64,000 bases of DNA from Clostridium sp. 'deep sea' (GCF_014931565.1 NZ_CP063353.1:3534001-3598000), one strand, 5' to 3'; numbered from the stretch's first letter, positions 45,753 through 54,690 are shown. Translations and numbers: made by a program. Notes: generated by a model not told the origin, from the sequence alone.

Positions 45753-45780
45753 AAAACCTCGGTTTAGGCCGAGGTTTTTT
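45753..45780 (+). terminator. gdhA terminator
   Basis: CCTCGG (45757-45762) pairs with CCGAGG (45769-45774), preceded by A4 and followed by T6. Confidence 0.92.
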
Positions 45781-45967
45781 GTTATGTTAATAAACCCTGA
45801 AGGGGATCTCCCTGCTATATTTTAGGTGGGTATTTTAATTATAAGCATTATTAAATAATAAATTATTAAGGCAATGCTCCCTTTTAATAAGTTAAACTAG
45901 TAAAATAATAGAAAAATTATAACTTTAATGCTAATATAGATATAATATTTTACAAGGGGAGCTTTAA

Positions 45968-46759
45968 ATGATTGTAATACTTATAATCTTGTTATTTATA
46001 ATCTATATTATCATTAATACCCATTACCTAAAAATATCAAAAGTTAAATTATATAACTCACCCCAATATCTAAAAATTGCCCATATATCAGATATTCATG
46101 GTAAATTAAAATTCCTTAATGGAGATTTAACTACAATTCTGAATAACCAAAAGCTAGATTATTTAATAGTTACAGGTGATCTGGCTAATAATTATGAGCA
46201 AAGAAGGCTGGTTAGAGATGCTCTAAATAAAGTTAATGTAACTTACAAAACCTTAATTGTACTAGGTAATTATGAGAGAATAAAATACAAAATGCCTAAT
46301 AACACAGTAAGTTTTTTAACAAGTGCAAGCATAAAAAAGTACTTTAATAATGACAAGGTACAGGTTTTAGTTAATGAACCTTTTGTGCATGATTTTAACA
46401 AAAAAAGAATACTCTTTTGGGGATTTGATAACTCCATATATGGCAGAGAAAAATATAATAATGGCATTAATGATCGAAAATTCAGTTATAAAATACTATT
46501 AGCCCACTCACCAAGAATTTTAAGTTTTATCAAGCAGTATAAAATACAAGCAGATTTGCTATTAGTTGGGCATACGCATGGCAATCAAATTAATCTGCCT
46601 ATCTTAAAAAAAATCAAAAACAATTATCATAAATATCATATAGGAATGAAATATACTAATAATATGCAAGTAAATATCTCCAAAGGCTTAGGCACATCAA
46701 GATTAAATTTAAGAGTTAATAGTCTTCCAGAGATAACAATCATAGAACTGTTACAGTAG
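45968..46759 (+). CDS. membrane-anchored metallophosphoesterase (YkuE/YaeI-like)
   Basis: Hydrolase of 263 residues with an N-terminal membrane anchor (about 2-22). Motifs are HISDIHGK near 40, VTGDL near 70, LGNYE near 101 and LVGHTHGNQI near 205. The third block, normally GNHE/D, has Tyr where the catalytic His is expected. Relatives act on UDP-diacylglucosamine or related lipids. AGGGGAG precedes the ATG. Confidence 0.8.
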   Translation: MIVILIILLFIIYIIINTHYLKISKVKLYNSPQYLKIAHISDIHGKLKFLNGDLTTILNNQKLDYLIVTGDLANNYEQRRLVRDALNKVNVTYKTLIVLGNYERIKYKMPNNTVSFLTSASIKKYFNNDKVQVLVNEPFVHDFNKKRILFWGFDNSIYGREKYNNGINDRKFSYKILLAHSPRILSFIKQYKIQADLLLVGHTHGNQINLPILKKIKNNYHKYHIGMKYTNNMQVNISKGLGTSRLNLRVNSLPEITIIELLQ

Positions 46760-46839
46760 TAGTTGAAGCACTATAGGGTGATAGTCATTGCTGTAGTCGG
46801 AGTATTTTTTTGATTACTATATTTACTTGGTAGTGGTTA

Positions 46840-47280
46840 ACAAAATGTATGGGGTTACAAGCACGATACAATAAGTAATATTACTGATAAAATAATGAAT
46901 CGAGTAATAGAATGGCAAAATAGAAGCCTTAACCATTGCTATCCATTTATATTTGTAGATTTAAATTAAAGAAGGCATTAACATCTAGGGTACGATTATA
47001 AGAAGGATATTTTAGGTGTATGGATAGATAAAGTAAAAGTGCACATTATTGGTTAAATATCTTTCAAGAGATAAAAGGTGTACAAGATATATATTATAAT
47101 ATCTATGGACGGTTTAACTGGATAGAAGATGCTGTAAGAAAGCTTTAATACCACAATTTGCAAAAGTTTAAGGAAAAGTGGTCTGGGTATAACGGAGCAA
47201 TAAGTGGGAATGCAGTTGGATACATGTTGAGCTCTAAACACCTAGAATGCGCCACATGTCTACCTGAGCTTTTCTGTAAC
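46840..47280 (+). pseudogene. decayed IS256-family transposase fragment
   Basis: Translated pieces in different frames match IS256/Mutator transposases in order: ISNITDKIMNRVIEWQNRSL and YPFIFVD at about 46871-46962, KDILGVWID near 47000, DGLTG-like text around 47100, and KFKEKWSGYN near 47167. Stops and frameshifts separate them and both ends are missing. The 690-base gap holds no other gene. No terminal repeats seen. Confidence 0.75.
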
Positions 47281-47381
47281 AAATAGTAAATAAAAATATA
47301 ATATTAAACATTCTCATAAAGAGATATTTATAATCAAATCACCAAACTTTTTATTTATAATCATTGACCCTTTCTCACATA

Positions 47382-47410
47382 TTGACAAAGTATAGAAGTG
47401 GTATTATGCT
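47382..47410 (+). promoter_or_regulatory. promoter of the first lipoprotein gene
   Basis: TTGACA (47382-47387), 17 bases, TATGCT (47405-47410), 40 bases before the start codon. Sigma-A type, unlike its paralog's promoter. Confidence 0.65.
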
Positions 47411-47450
47411 TATTAAGCGTAATATAAATACATAGAAATTTGGTGAAAAA

Positions 47451-48299
47451 ATGAATAGGTCGTCTAGAAGCATTGTTAAGTTTATTTTACTACTAACTCT
47501 TTTCTTATTTGTTTTTATTGGATGTCAGCAACAGGCATCCGTAAATAATGATGAAGAAAGTTTAGTTATAGAGAGCGTAAAGATTGAAAATTTAGTCAAT
47601 TTTTTAGGTCGAAATTCTTATACTACAGCTGTTAGTGAGACTTATAGTAATGAAAGAGTAACTCTTTATGGAGAGAAAATATTTGCAAATATAACATTTT
47701 CTGAAGACGTTACAGATTTACAATCATCAAGTGAAATGCAACTTCTTGTTGATGAAGAGGTTAATAATGTTATTAAGCAAGCCAATAAAGACGTAGAAAT
47801 TAATATTTGGGCAATTAATAACAAAGAAATTAGAGTAGGAATCAGTGAAGATATTAATTCAAGTGAAACAAAGGAATACAACATAATTATTCCTAAAAAA
47901 TTAATGAGTATGGCTAAAAAAACACTTGATACCCAGCAAGTGATAAAACTAAAAGTAGTGCCTCATGTAGATGTTAAAATTATTAGTAAAGATGAAAAAA
48001 ATCCTTTAACATATGGTACATTTAATACCTTTTCATGTAGTTTAGGAAAAGGATCAAACTATAGTTTTATTATAGAATTTAATAAAGATGTAGATAAAGA
48101 TGGTGTACTTGCGAAGGTAAAAGAGGCATTTGATAAATACAAAGCAAAATACAAATGGATTAATGATAAAGAGCTTGAAATTTCTTTACATGAAATACAA
48201 CAGTGCATTACAGAAAGCATAGATCTATTAAATGTTTTAGATTCTAACGGTAATAATATATGGAGTACACCAATAATAAACATTGATATTATGAATTAA
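47451..48299 (+). CDS. lipoprotein of unknown function (paralog of 52055-52915)
   Basis: Exported lipoprotein of 282 residues, lipobox LFVFIGC near residue 25. The mature part has two blocks of beta-rich sequence: IESVKIENLVNFLGRNSY... with YGEKIFANITFSEDV, then a C-terminal segment SFIIEFNKDVDKDGVLAKVKE. Both blocks recur in the protein at 52055-52915. The repeated theme of an N-terminal domain with EYNI(I/K)IPK resembles Ig-like (Big) folds. I do not recognise a family. Confidence 0.7.
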   Translation: MNRSSRSIVKFILLLTLFLFVFIGCQQQASVNNDEESLVIESVKIENLVNFLGRNSYTTAVSETYSNERVTLYGEKIFANITFSEDVTDLQSSSEMQLLVDEEVNNVIKQANKDVEINIWAINNKEIRVGISEDINSSETKEYNIIIPKKLMSMAKKTLDTQQVIKLKVVPHVDVKIISKDEKNPLTYGTFNTFSCSLGKGSNYSFIIEFNKDVDKDGVLAKVKEAFDKYKAKYKWINDKELEISLHEIQQCITESIDLLNVLDSNGNNIWSTPIINIDIMN

Positions 48300-48557
48300 T
48301 AGGGCGCTAAGTCTCCATTAATGAATTGAGTTTAATTGCTTCCCTCAAATTAAGAGTGAAGAATCAAAGCAATTAAGAGTTATGGTAATTTTTCTTGCGA
48401 AAAATCTTTTATTGTATGTGGTCATCTCTCCAGAAGAGAATAGAAGAGAAATCATTACAACTTAGTTTTATATCATATCAAAAATAAAGTGGATTTTGCT
48501 GAAAATGTTTTCTGTGATTTTTCACGAAGTGATTATCTTAGCTTATAAATAAGATTG

Positions 48558-48650
48558 AGGATTAAGAGGATGTTCTAGGTCAAGGCACAAGGAATTTTTA
48601 TGCATATAAAAATTCCTTGTAACGCGGAGATTGGGCATCCTCTAAATCCT
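48558..48650. repeat. 93-base near-palindrome, MITE/REP-like
   Basis: Outer arms of 15 bases (48558-48572 and 48636-48650) pair with one mismatch, and an inner perfect 15-base stem (48587-48601 with 48606-48620) has a four-base loop GCAT. It is G/C-richer than its surroundings and lies just after the flavoprotein stop (minus strand). Confidence 0.75.
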
Positions 48651-48654
48651 TGGC

Positions 48655-49296
48655 TTAGTTATAGGGTGTGATAGCACCAAACTTATTAGCGTATTGCTCA
48701 CCAGTCTGGGGGTTCCTGGGGCTGTTAATATTATAAATATAGCCACTCTTGCCGTAACGGCCACGTTTATTCTCATCATAATAGGTGTCATCCATAGCTA
48801 AGTGTTTAACAATTAAACACATAGTTACATGTTTACTACCCTCATAATGATCCTTGCACCATAGTAGTTCACACTCTAGGTTTAAAAAACACTCCTTAAT
48901 GCGAGGGGCATTAACTGTTTTGGCCGGTTCACTTGTAAAGCCAGCTTTAATAATTTCATTGTCTGAGTCTTCATTGTTATTTATGGTAGCCTCACATCTA
49001 TCATATAAGTCTATGGTAGGAAAATTTATAACACACTCTTTAGTTTCAGTAATGCTTTTGTATAGATGACCTGTCTTAGAAACAGAACCAATTATGGCTA
49101 AAAACTCACCATTATCTCCTACAAACGAAGACCATGATTGTAAACAGGCATTAGGTTTGCCATTATCTTTATACGTAGTAATTAAAAAAATAGGTGTAGG
49201 TATAGCTGTTAAATAGTCTTGCCATGAAAACAAACTAAACTCACCAGGCCATTGTTCTTTAAAGCTTTCAGGAATATTAAAAAATTCTTTTTTCAT
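48655..49296 (-). CDS. flavin reductase-like FMN-binding protein (flavoredoxin type)
   Basis: Split-barrel FMN protein of 213 residues. TAIPTPIFLITTYKDNGKPNAC is the N-terminal flavin-reductase motif, SVSKTGHLYKSI the FMN phosphate loop, and CVINFPT the next strand. The C-terminal part has a tail beyond the barrel, as in flavoredoxins. It would pass electrons to an acceptor or reduce free flavin. GAGGTGA precedes the ATG. Confidence 0.85.
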   Translation of the reverse strand: MKKEFFNIPESFKEQWPGEFSLFSWQDYLTAIPTPIFLITTYKDNGKPNACLQSWSSFVGDNGEFLAIIGSVSKTGHLYKSITETKECVINFPTIDLYDRCEATINNNEDSDNEIIKAGFTSEPAKTVNAPRIKECFLNLECELLWCKDHYEGSKHVTMCLIVKHLAMDDTYYDENKRGRYGKSGYIYNINSPRNPQTGEQYANKFGAITPYN

Positions 49297-49640
49297 TATT
49301 TTTCACCTCATGAAACTAACCTAAACTTATAAATAGTTGTTTAGTATTAATATATTAGCAGAAATCAGTATAACAAACAAGTGTTTGCAGATTTTATTAA
49401 GTATTAAAGTATACTTAAATATAAAAAGCAAAAACACCTTTAGTAAACATAATTAATATTAATCAGTAATTTCCAAATAACCATAAAATTCAACAATATA
49501 CGACAGTTAAACTAATATAAAAATTGTAATATAAGCTTGTATTTTTTAAAGTATAATATAATTATGAGTTAATAAATAGTAGTGTTTATCATACAATTTA
49601 TTGTACATAGTAAAGTTAGATTTAAAGTGAGGATTTCATA
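49297..49640. other. gene-free divergent region
   Basis: A/T-rich region between the flavoprotein and cytidine-deaminase genes, presumably carrying both promoters. No clear operator seen. Confidence 0.4.
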
Positions 49641-50018
49641 ATGACATTTAAAGAATTACATGAGGTAGCAATAAAAACCTTAAACCCTAGGCAAATATCC
49701 CAAAAGTCTTTTGCAGGTTCAGTAGCTGCTGCACTTTTAACTGCTGATGGCAATGTTTATACTGGTGTTTGTATAGATACTCCAAGTGGAATGGGATTTT
49801 GTGCAGAACATGCAGCTATTGCAAGCATGATAACAGCAGGCGAAACAAAAATAGTTAAACTAGTTTCTGTACATTATCGCAAAGATATCGTACCACCCTG
49901 TGGTAGATGCCGTGAGTTCATAAGCCAAATTAACGATGAAAATATAGACTGTGAGGTATTAATTTCTGAAGACAAAGTAGTTACTATTAAAGATTTACTA
50001 CCTTATAGGTGGGTGTAG
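49641..50018 (+). CDS. cytidine/blasticidin-type deaminase
   Basis: Zinc-dependent deaminase of 125 residues. CAEHAAI carries the proton-shuttling Glu, and PPCGRCREFI the two other zinc Cys, the cytidine-deaminase signature. It would convert cytidine or an analogue to uridine. GAGGATTTC precedes the ATG. Confidence 0.88.
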   Translation: MTFKELHEVAIKTLNPRQISQKSFAGSVAAALLTADGNVYTGVCIDTPSGMGFCAEHAAIASMITAGETKIVKLVSVHYRKDIVPPCGRCREFISQINDENIDCEVLISEDKVVTIKDLLPYRWV

Positions 50019-50133
50019 AATAATGCAAAATAGGTTACATTGTTTGTTTTAAGTATCTGTAATAACTATACCATATTTATGGTAATAATTATGGTATAGT
50101 ATAGTACATAACTAACATTAAGCAGGTGGACAA

Positions 50134-50883
50134 ATGAAAATTATTAAGGTAGCAAATAGAGGTTTATTATTTACCTTTAATGAACTTAACAAACCACCCT
50201 ATAATTGCATTACTAACGTGTATGTTATTGTAGGTAAAAATAATTTTATTATTTGCGATACGTATTTAGGAAAATTTTATATGAAGGATATTAAACAATA
50301 TCTCGTAAATAATTATGGTAATAAGAACTATATAGTATTTAACTCCCATAGTCATTGGGATCATGTATGGGGTAATATTTCTTTTAAAAATAGTAAAATA
50401 ATAGCCCATAACTTGTGTAAAGAAAACATGGTCAATGAGAGCGATGAGGATATAAAAAATAATATTGCTTTTGCTAAAGAAGAAGTAAAAATAATATTGC
50501 CCAATACCTTGTTTAGCAATAGTTATGAGCTAAAAGAAGAGGGTTTAACATTCTTTTACAGCCCTGGTCATTCCAATGATTCGAGCTCATGTTATGATAT
50601 TAGGGATAATGTTTTATTTGTAGCAGACAATATTGATGATCCTTTTCCCTCGTTTATATGCTGGGACAATCTTAATGAGTACCTTACAACTTTAGAGAAC
50701 TACCTAACCTATAATGCTCAATTTATAGTTCAGTCACATGGCCCAGTTACCAACAATAAAGTAATAATAAGTTGCATAGATTATTTAAAAAAACTAATTA
50801 GTAATAAAAAAATGAGCTTTTCTTCAGCAAGCCAACAGCAAAAACACCTATATAATTTACAGGCATTAAAAAAAAGCTACTAA
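50134..50883 (+). CDS. MBL-fold metallohydrolase
   Basis: Metallo-beta-lactamase-fold protein of 249 residues. SHSHWDHVWGN is the HxHxDH zinc motif near 75; SPGHSNDSSSC, DNIDDP and QSHGP supply the remaining ligands. It is of the general hydrolase type, not a drug-resistance enzyme by its features. AGGTGG precedes the ATG. Confidence 0.9.
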   Translation: MKIIKVANRGLLFTFNELNKPPYNCITNVYVIVGKNNFIICDTYLGKFYMKDIKQYLVNNYGNKNYIVFNSHSHWDHVWGNISFKNSKIIAHNLCKENMVNESDEDIKNNIAFAKEEVKIILPNTLFSNSYELKEEGLTFFYSPGHSNDSSSCYDIRDNVLFVADNIDDPFPSFICWDNLNEYLTTLENYLTYNAQFIVQSHGPVTNNKVIISCIDYLKKLISNKKMSFSSASQQQKHLYNLQALKKSY

Positions 50884-50909
50884 AAAGATTTATTGTATCA
50901 ACTATAAGA

Positions 50910-50944
50910 ATATAGCCCTAGTACTACTTACTTAGGGCTATATA
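50910..50944. terminator. terminator between convergent genes
   Basis: TATAGCCCTA (50911-50920) pairs with TAGGGCTATA (50933-50942), overlapping the 3' end of the CPBP gene. Confidence 0.75.
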
Positions 50945-51574
50945 TACAAATGGTATAACATTGGCTAAAAAATTAACTGCAAGCACGGGCATTAAACCGT
51001 AGTTAACATACATATAGCTTAGTAACATACCAACTATTAATGGAATTATAAATATTGGGTGAATTAAAGCAAACAATAAAGATGCCATAAAAATACTTAT
51101 AGCTCTTCGTAGTTTAGCTTCTTTAACAAAATACTGTAACATAAATACCAGGATAGATATCATTAAAAATCTAAAAATAAGCTCCTCTGTTAATGCAGAT
51201 CTTAAAGAGTATAAAACTGCATTTAGGGGATCTAGTAACTCAAGAGGAGGCTGGGCTTTAAAGAGTTGGCTCTTATTACCTATATAAGCAGCTATATTAA
51301 CATAACTATTAACTGCAACTATCACAACAGCCATAACAGTTAAAACTATGATGTTTCTTTTTTGATTTTTTTTATTAAGCCTCCACCAAATAGGTAGATC
51401 TGTGTGTTTAGCTAATAAATAACCTACTATACCAGCTAAAACTACAATAACAAAATCAGAAATACTCTGCGATAAAGTTGCCTTTTTAATAAAAACAACG
51501 CCAGCTAAACCTAAATCTAAAAGAACAACAACAATACCAAATACCAAAATTAATGTTATTGTTTTATGTTTCAT
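50924..51574 (-). CDS. CPBP-family intramembrane metalloprotease
   Basis: Membrane protein of 216 residues with about six helices. LTEELIFRFLMIS holds the EExxxR motif and LFALIHPIF the FxxxH motif of CAAX/Abi (type II) proteases. The ATG at 51574 has GGAGG twelve bases upstream, a long spacing. Substrate unknown. Monocistronic. Confidence 0.85.
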   Translation of the reverse strand: MKHKTITLILVFGIVVVLLDLGLAGVVFIKKATLSQSISDFVIVVLAGIVGYLLAKHTDLPIWWRLNKKNQKRNIIVLTVMAVVIVAVNSYVNIAAYIGNKSQLFKAQPPLELLDPLNAVLYSLRSALTEELIFRFLMISILVFMLQYFVKEAKLRRAISIFMASLLFALIHPIFIIPLIVGMLLSYMYVNYGLMPVLAVNFLANVIPFVYIALSK

Positions 51575-51980
51575 ATTAATTAATACCCTCCTTACTAAGG
51601 GTTAAAAACTGCTACCTAACTATTATTTGTTGTTTAATACAATAATATATATGAATCAAAAAAAACAACTAAAACCTTATAACATAATGCTAATTATTAC
51701 ATAATTTAGGGTAAATAATATAATAACTTTGTGTAATGAAGGAATTATATGCTAATAAAATTTTGACAAAGCCTAGTTATGGTTGTAACATGAAATAAGT
51801 GAAGATACAAAACTACAGTTTTTTGTTTTATATTTCACATAAATGCCACATGAATAAGGTATAATTTATTGTGAAATTATAAGGTATTTATTTACTTTAG
51901 TAAGTCATTTTTAGCACATTATATAGACTAAATTATGCTAAAATAAATTTAATAATTAATCATTATTAATCTCAAAAAAC
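51575..51980. other. gene-free region between divergent genes
   Basis: A/T-rich. No coding frame seen. It includes a TATAAT near 51870 but the lipoprotein's best promoter is the ECF-type site at 51981. Confidence 0.4.
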
Positions 51981-52008
51981 TGAAACATTGTGTAAAAACT
52001 ATCGTCTA
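51981..52008 (+). promoter_or_regulatory. ECF-sigma type promoter of the second lipoprotein gene
   Basis: TGAAAC (51981-51986), 16 bases, CGTCTA (52003-52008), the form known for SigM/SigV/SigW-like promoters in Bacillus. It matches the site in front of the sigma gene (53157-53185). Confidence 0.7.
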
Positions 52009-52054
52009 AAATTTAGATATGTTGGGTATATAAAAACAGACATAAAATAGGAGA

Positions 52055-52915
52055 GTGATTACCATAAATACATTCAAGAAAATACTTATAGCAGTTGCTA
52101 CACTAACCTTAACTCTTAGTTTATTTGCAGGTTGTACACCAAAGTCAGATAAACCACCAGTAGTGAATAATAAAGAGTTTGAAATTGAAACTATTAACTT
52201 AGAGAATCAGGTTAATTTTACAGGCAGAGTAACATTTGAAAAGGCCTTAGAATTAAAATATGAAGGTCAACAAGTAGAGTATTTTGGTGAAAAATTAGTA
52301 GCTAAAATTAAGTTTAGTCAAAACTTACCTACAGGTAAGAACATTAGCACAAATAATTTGGCATCCAAAACATCTATAGAAGAAATAATTAAAAAAGCTA
52401 ACCCCAACATAGACTTAAAGGTTGAAATTACTAAAGATGAATTAGAAATAACCGTAAGTGATTCGGTTGAAGCAACAGAAGACAAAGAGTACGAAATTAA
52501 AATTCCAAAAACTATTCAAAGTGTTTCTGGAAAAACCTTAAAAGAAGACTCAACTATCAAGTTAAAAATGAAACCACATACCTTTGTAAAAGCTGTTAAC
52601 AAAAGTAAGTCAAACCCATTGTTCTTTGACGGTACTTACAACACCTATTACATTAATGTTCAGGAGAATTCTAGTTTAGTTTTTTATTTACAGTTTAATA
52701 ACGATATAGACAAAGCAGAGGCATTAAAAAAAGCTAAAGAAGCATGTGATTCACTAAATGCAACCTATAAATGGATTACAGATAAAGAGCTTAAGATATA
52801 TCTACCAAAAATAAAAACAGATGAAGAACTAAAAATTGATTTAACAGATGTAATAGATAAAGACGGAGAGAAACTTTATACTAGTCCTGTTATATCTATT
52901 TTAGTAGGTAAATAG
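52055..52915 (+). CDS. lipoprotein of unknown function (paralog of 47451-48299)
   Basis: Exported lipoprotein of 286 residues with lipobox LSLFAGC near residue 27. Shares with 47451-48299 the motifs IETINLENQVNFTGRV, YFGEKLVAKIKFSQNL and FYLQFNNDIDKAEALKKAKE. It precedes the ECF sigma gene and has an ECF promoter. The annotated GTG at 52055 abuts AGGAGA; ATA (52064) sits where ATG would be expected (NTFKKIL), so the true start is uncertain. Function unknown. Confidence 0.7.
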   Translation: MITINTFKKILIAVATLTLTLSLFAGCTPKSDKPPVVNNKEFEIETINLENQVNFTGRVTFEKALELKYEGQQVEYFGEKLVAKIKFSQNLPTGKNISTNNLASKTSIEEIIKKANPNIDLKVEITKDELEITVSDSVEATEDKEYEIKIPKTIQSVSGKTLKEDSTIKLKMKPHTFVKAVNKSKSNPLFFDGTYNTYYINVQENSSLVFYLQFNNDIDKAEALKKAKEACDSLNATYKWITDKELKIYLPKIKTDEELKIDLTDVIDKDGEKLYTSPVISILVGK

Positions 52916-52954
52916 AACAACAATCCTTAAAGTATAACTTTAAACAGTTATAAT

Positions 52955-53004
52955 AAATACTGGCCAAAGCATAATATTAAATAGCTTTAGTCAGTATTTT
53001 TTTT
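52955..53004 (+). terminator. terminator after the lipoprotein gene
   Basis: AAATACTGGCCAAAGC pairs with GCTTTAGTCAGTATTT (two bulges), followed by eight T. Confidence 0.8.
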
Positions 53005-53074
53005 ATGACCATGTAATAAATAATTGCCTTATTCTCTAACAGTAGTTAAGTTTCTTTAAGTGAATATAAATGTT

Positions 53075-53114
53075 AAAATACTGATTTAAGATATTATTTA
53101 AATCAGTATTTTTT
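53075..53114 (+). terminator. second tandem terminator ahead of the sigma gene
   Basis: AAAATACTGATTTAA (53075-53089) pairs with TTAAATCAGTATTTT (53098-53112), with a T run. Confidence 0.8.
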
Positions 53115-53156
53115 GATTTACTAAAGTTAAAAAAATAATAATTACTTGAAAATAAA

Positions 53157-53185
53157 TGAAACATATTTCCTTTTTCAATCGTGTA
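53157..53185 (+). promoter_or_regulatory. ECF-type autoregulatory promoter
   Basis: TGAAAC (53157-53162), 17 bases, CGTGTA (53180-53185). The predicted start near 53192 leaves only a short leader before AAGGAGG. Confidence 0.7.
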
Positions 53186-53205
53186 CATGGTGCAAGGAGG
53201 AAAAC

Positions 53206-53694
53206 ATGAACAGAAGTGATATATATCAAAATATAAATAACATTAATAAAATTGTTGAAGACTATTCAGATATGGTCTTACGATTGGCATACATGTATGT
53301 AAAAAACATTTCCGATGCAGAAGATATAACACAAGAGGTATTTATAAAATTTTTTAATTCAAAAATAGAGTTTAGGGATAAAGAGCATATAAAAGCTTGG
53401 TTAATTACAGTTACCAAAAACGCAGCTAAAGATAACGTAAAGTCTTGGTGGAAGAGAATGACATCAATCTTTGAGGATAACTTTACGGTAACAGATAATT
53501 ACTTTGGTAGTGATGTTATAAAGCAAGTTCTCGACTTGCCCCTTAAATACCGAGATATTATTTACTTATATTACTATGAAGGATATTCAACAGTTGAAAT
53601 AGCAAAAAAACTTAGTATGAAAGAGGCCACTGTAAGAACCAGATTAAGTCGTGGTAGGTCACTTCTTAAAATAGAATTAGGAGGGTTAGTATGA
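53206..53694 (+). CDS. ECF-family RNA polymerase sigma factor
   Basis: Sigma-70 family ECF factor of 162 residues. Region 2 is seen as MVLRLAYMYVKNISDAEDITQEVFIKFF, and region 4 as YSTVEIAKKLSMKEATVRTRLSRGR. The ATG at 53206 follows AAGGAGG. A promoter of ECF type precedes it, so it probably activates itself. It overlaps the anti-sigma gene by four bases. The stop is TGA. Confidence 0.92.
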   Translation: MNRSDIYQNINNINKIVEDYSDMVLRLAYMYVKNISDAEDITQEVFIKFFNSKIEFRDKEHIKAWLITVTKNAAKDNVKSWWKRMTSIFEDNFTVTDNYFGSDVIKQVLDLPLKYRDIIYLYYYEGYSTVEIAKKLSMKEATVRTRLSRGRSLLKIELGGLV

Positions 53695-54626
53695 AAAATA
53701 ACTTAAATGATTTTAATAAAATAAAAGCAAGTGACAATTTAAAGCAAAGAATTTTAAATTCTGTAATATATGAAGAAGATAGAAAGGTAAAAAAAATGAA
53801 AACATATAATAATGTAAAGAAAAAAAGAGCATTTGCTCCAATGATAGCTGTTATACTTATAGCTTTTAGTAGTCTTATGGTGTATGGAGTAACTAAACTT
53901 GAATATTTTAAAAGCTATTTTGGTGAGAGCATTTATTTAGTAAAAGAAGATGTGTATCAAGATATATTAACTGTAAAGAATGACAATTATACTGTAACTT
54001 TAGAGGCTGTATTAGCTGATGATTATAGATTATCATCTGTAATTTCAATTAAGGCTAATAAAAAAGAGCTTATAACAACATTAGATTCTATGAAAAAAAA
54101 TATTAAACTGCAAAGAAAAGAAAATGGAATTATAGCATACACCTATGGTGTTAAAGAATTAAAGCAACACGATACTGAAGACACTAAGTACTTTTTAATT
54201 AATACTGTAGCCTTAAGTAATAAGCTAACAGACATTGTTAAATTGAGTGTTAATGAAAAATTAGTATTAAATATTCCTACAAAAAGTACTCTTAACTACA
54301 AAACAATAAATATTGATAGTAAGTATTATAAAGACTCAGATTATGTACCCAAAAAAATAACAGTTTCTCAAATTGGTTTAATGGTAGAAGGTTTTGAAAA
54401 CAAAGTACAACACCAAATACCAAATCCTCAGGTAACATTAGTGTTTGAGAATAATAAAAAAGTTGTTGTTTGGGATGGTGGTCCCGATGAAATGACTATG
54501 ACGGGTTATAGAGATGATAAAGAGCAAAATAACTCAACAACTGTTTTTTGTAGTTTTCCTAATATAGTTGATGTGAATAAGTTAACAAAAGTAATAGTAG
54601 ATAATCAAGACTATATCATACAATAA
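53691..54626 (+). CDS. DUF4179 membrane protein, likely anti-sigma factor
   Basis: Protein of 311 residues with a cytoplasmic N-terminus of 50 residues (a probable sigma-binding helix), one membrane helix (about 52-70) and an outer domain. The layout is that of DUF4179 proteins, often encoded beside ECF sigma genes. It would hold the sigma at the membrane until a surface signal is received. It ends at a strong hairpin at 54630. Confidence 0.8.
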   Translation: MKNNLNDFNKIKASDNLKQRILNSVIYEEDRKVKKMKTYNNVKKKRAFAPMIAVILIAFSSLMVYGVTKLEYFKSYFGESIYLVKEDVYQDILTVKNDNYTVTLEAVLADDYRLSSVISIKANKKELITTLDSMKKNIKLQRKENGIIAYTYGVKELKQHDTEDTKYFLINTVALSNKLTDIVKLSVNEKLVLNIPTKSTLNYKTINIDSKYYKDSDYVPKKITVSQIGLMVEGFENKVQHQIPNPQVTLVFENNKKVVVWDGGPDEMTMTGYRDDKEQNNSTTVFCSFPNIVDVNKLTKVIVDNQDYIIQ

Positions 54627-54629
54627 AAG

Positions 54630-54690
54630 CAATTAGGGACATGGTAAGGTACATACTATGTCCCTAATTGGTTTAAATGTTTTTTTACAT
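54630..54690 (+). terminator. terminator of the sigma/anti-sigma operon
   Basis: CAATTAGGGACAT (54630-54642) pairs with ATGTCCCTAATTG (54658-54670), with an inner GTA/TAC pair, followed by a T-rich tail. Confidence 0.8.

Noticed and set aside
47053-47241. Minus-strand frame of 62 codons
   Set aside because: The plus strand here carries recognisable IS256 transposase pieces; the minus frame is a shadow.
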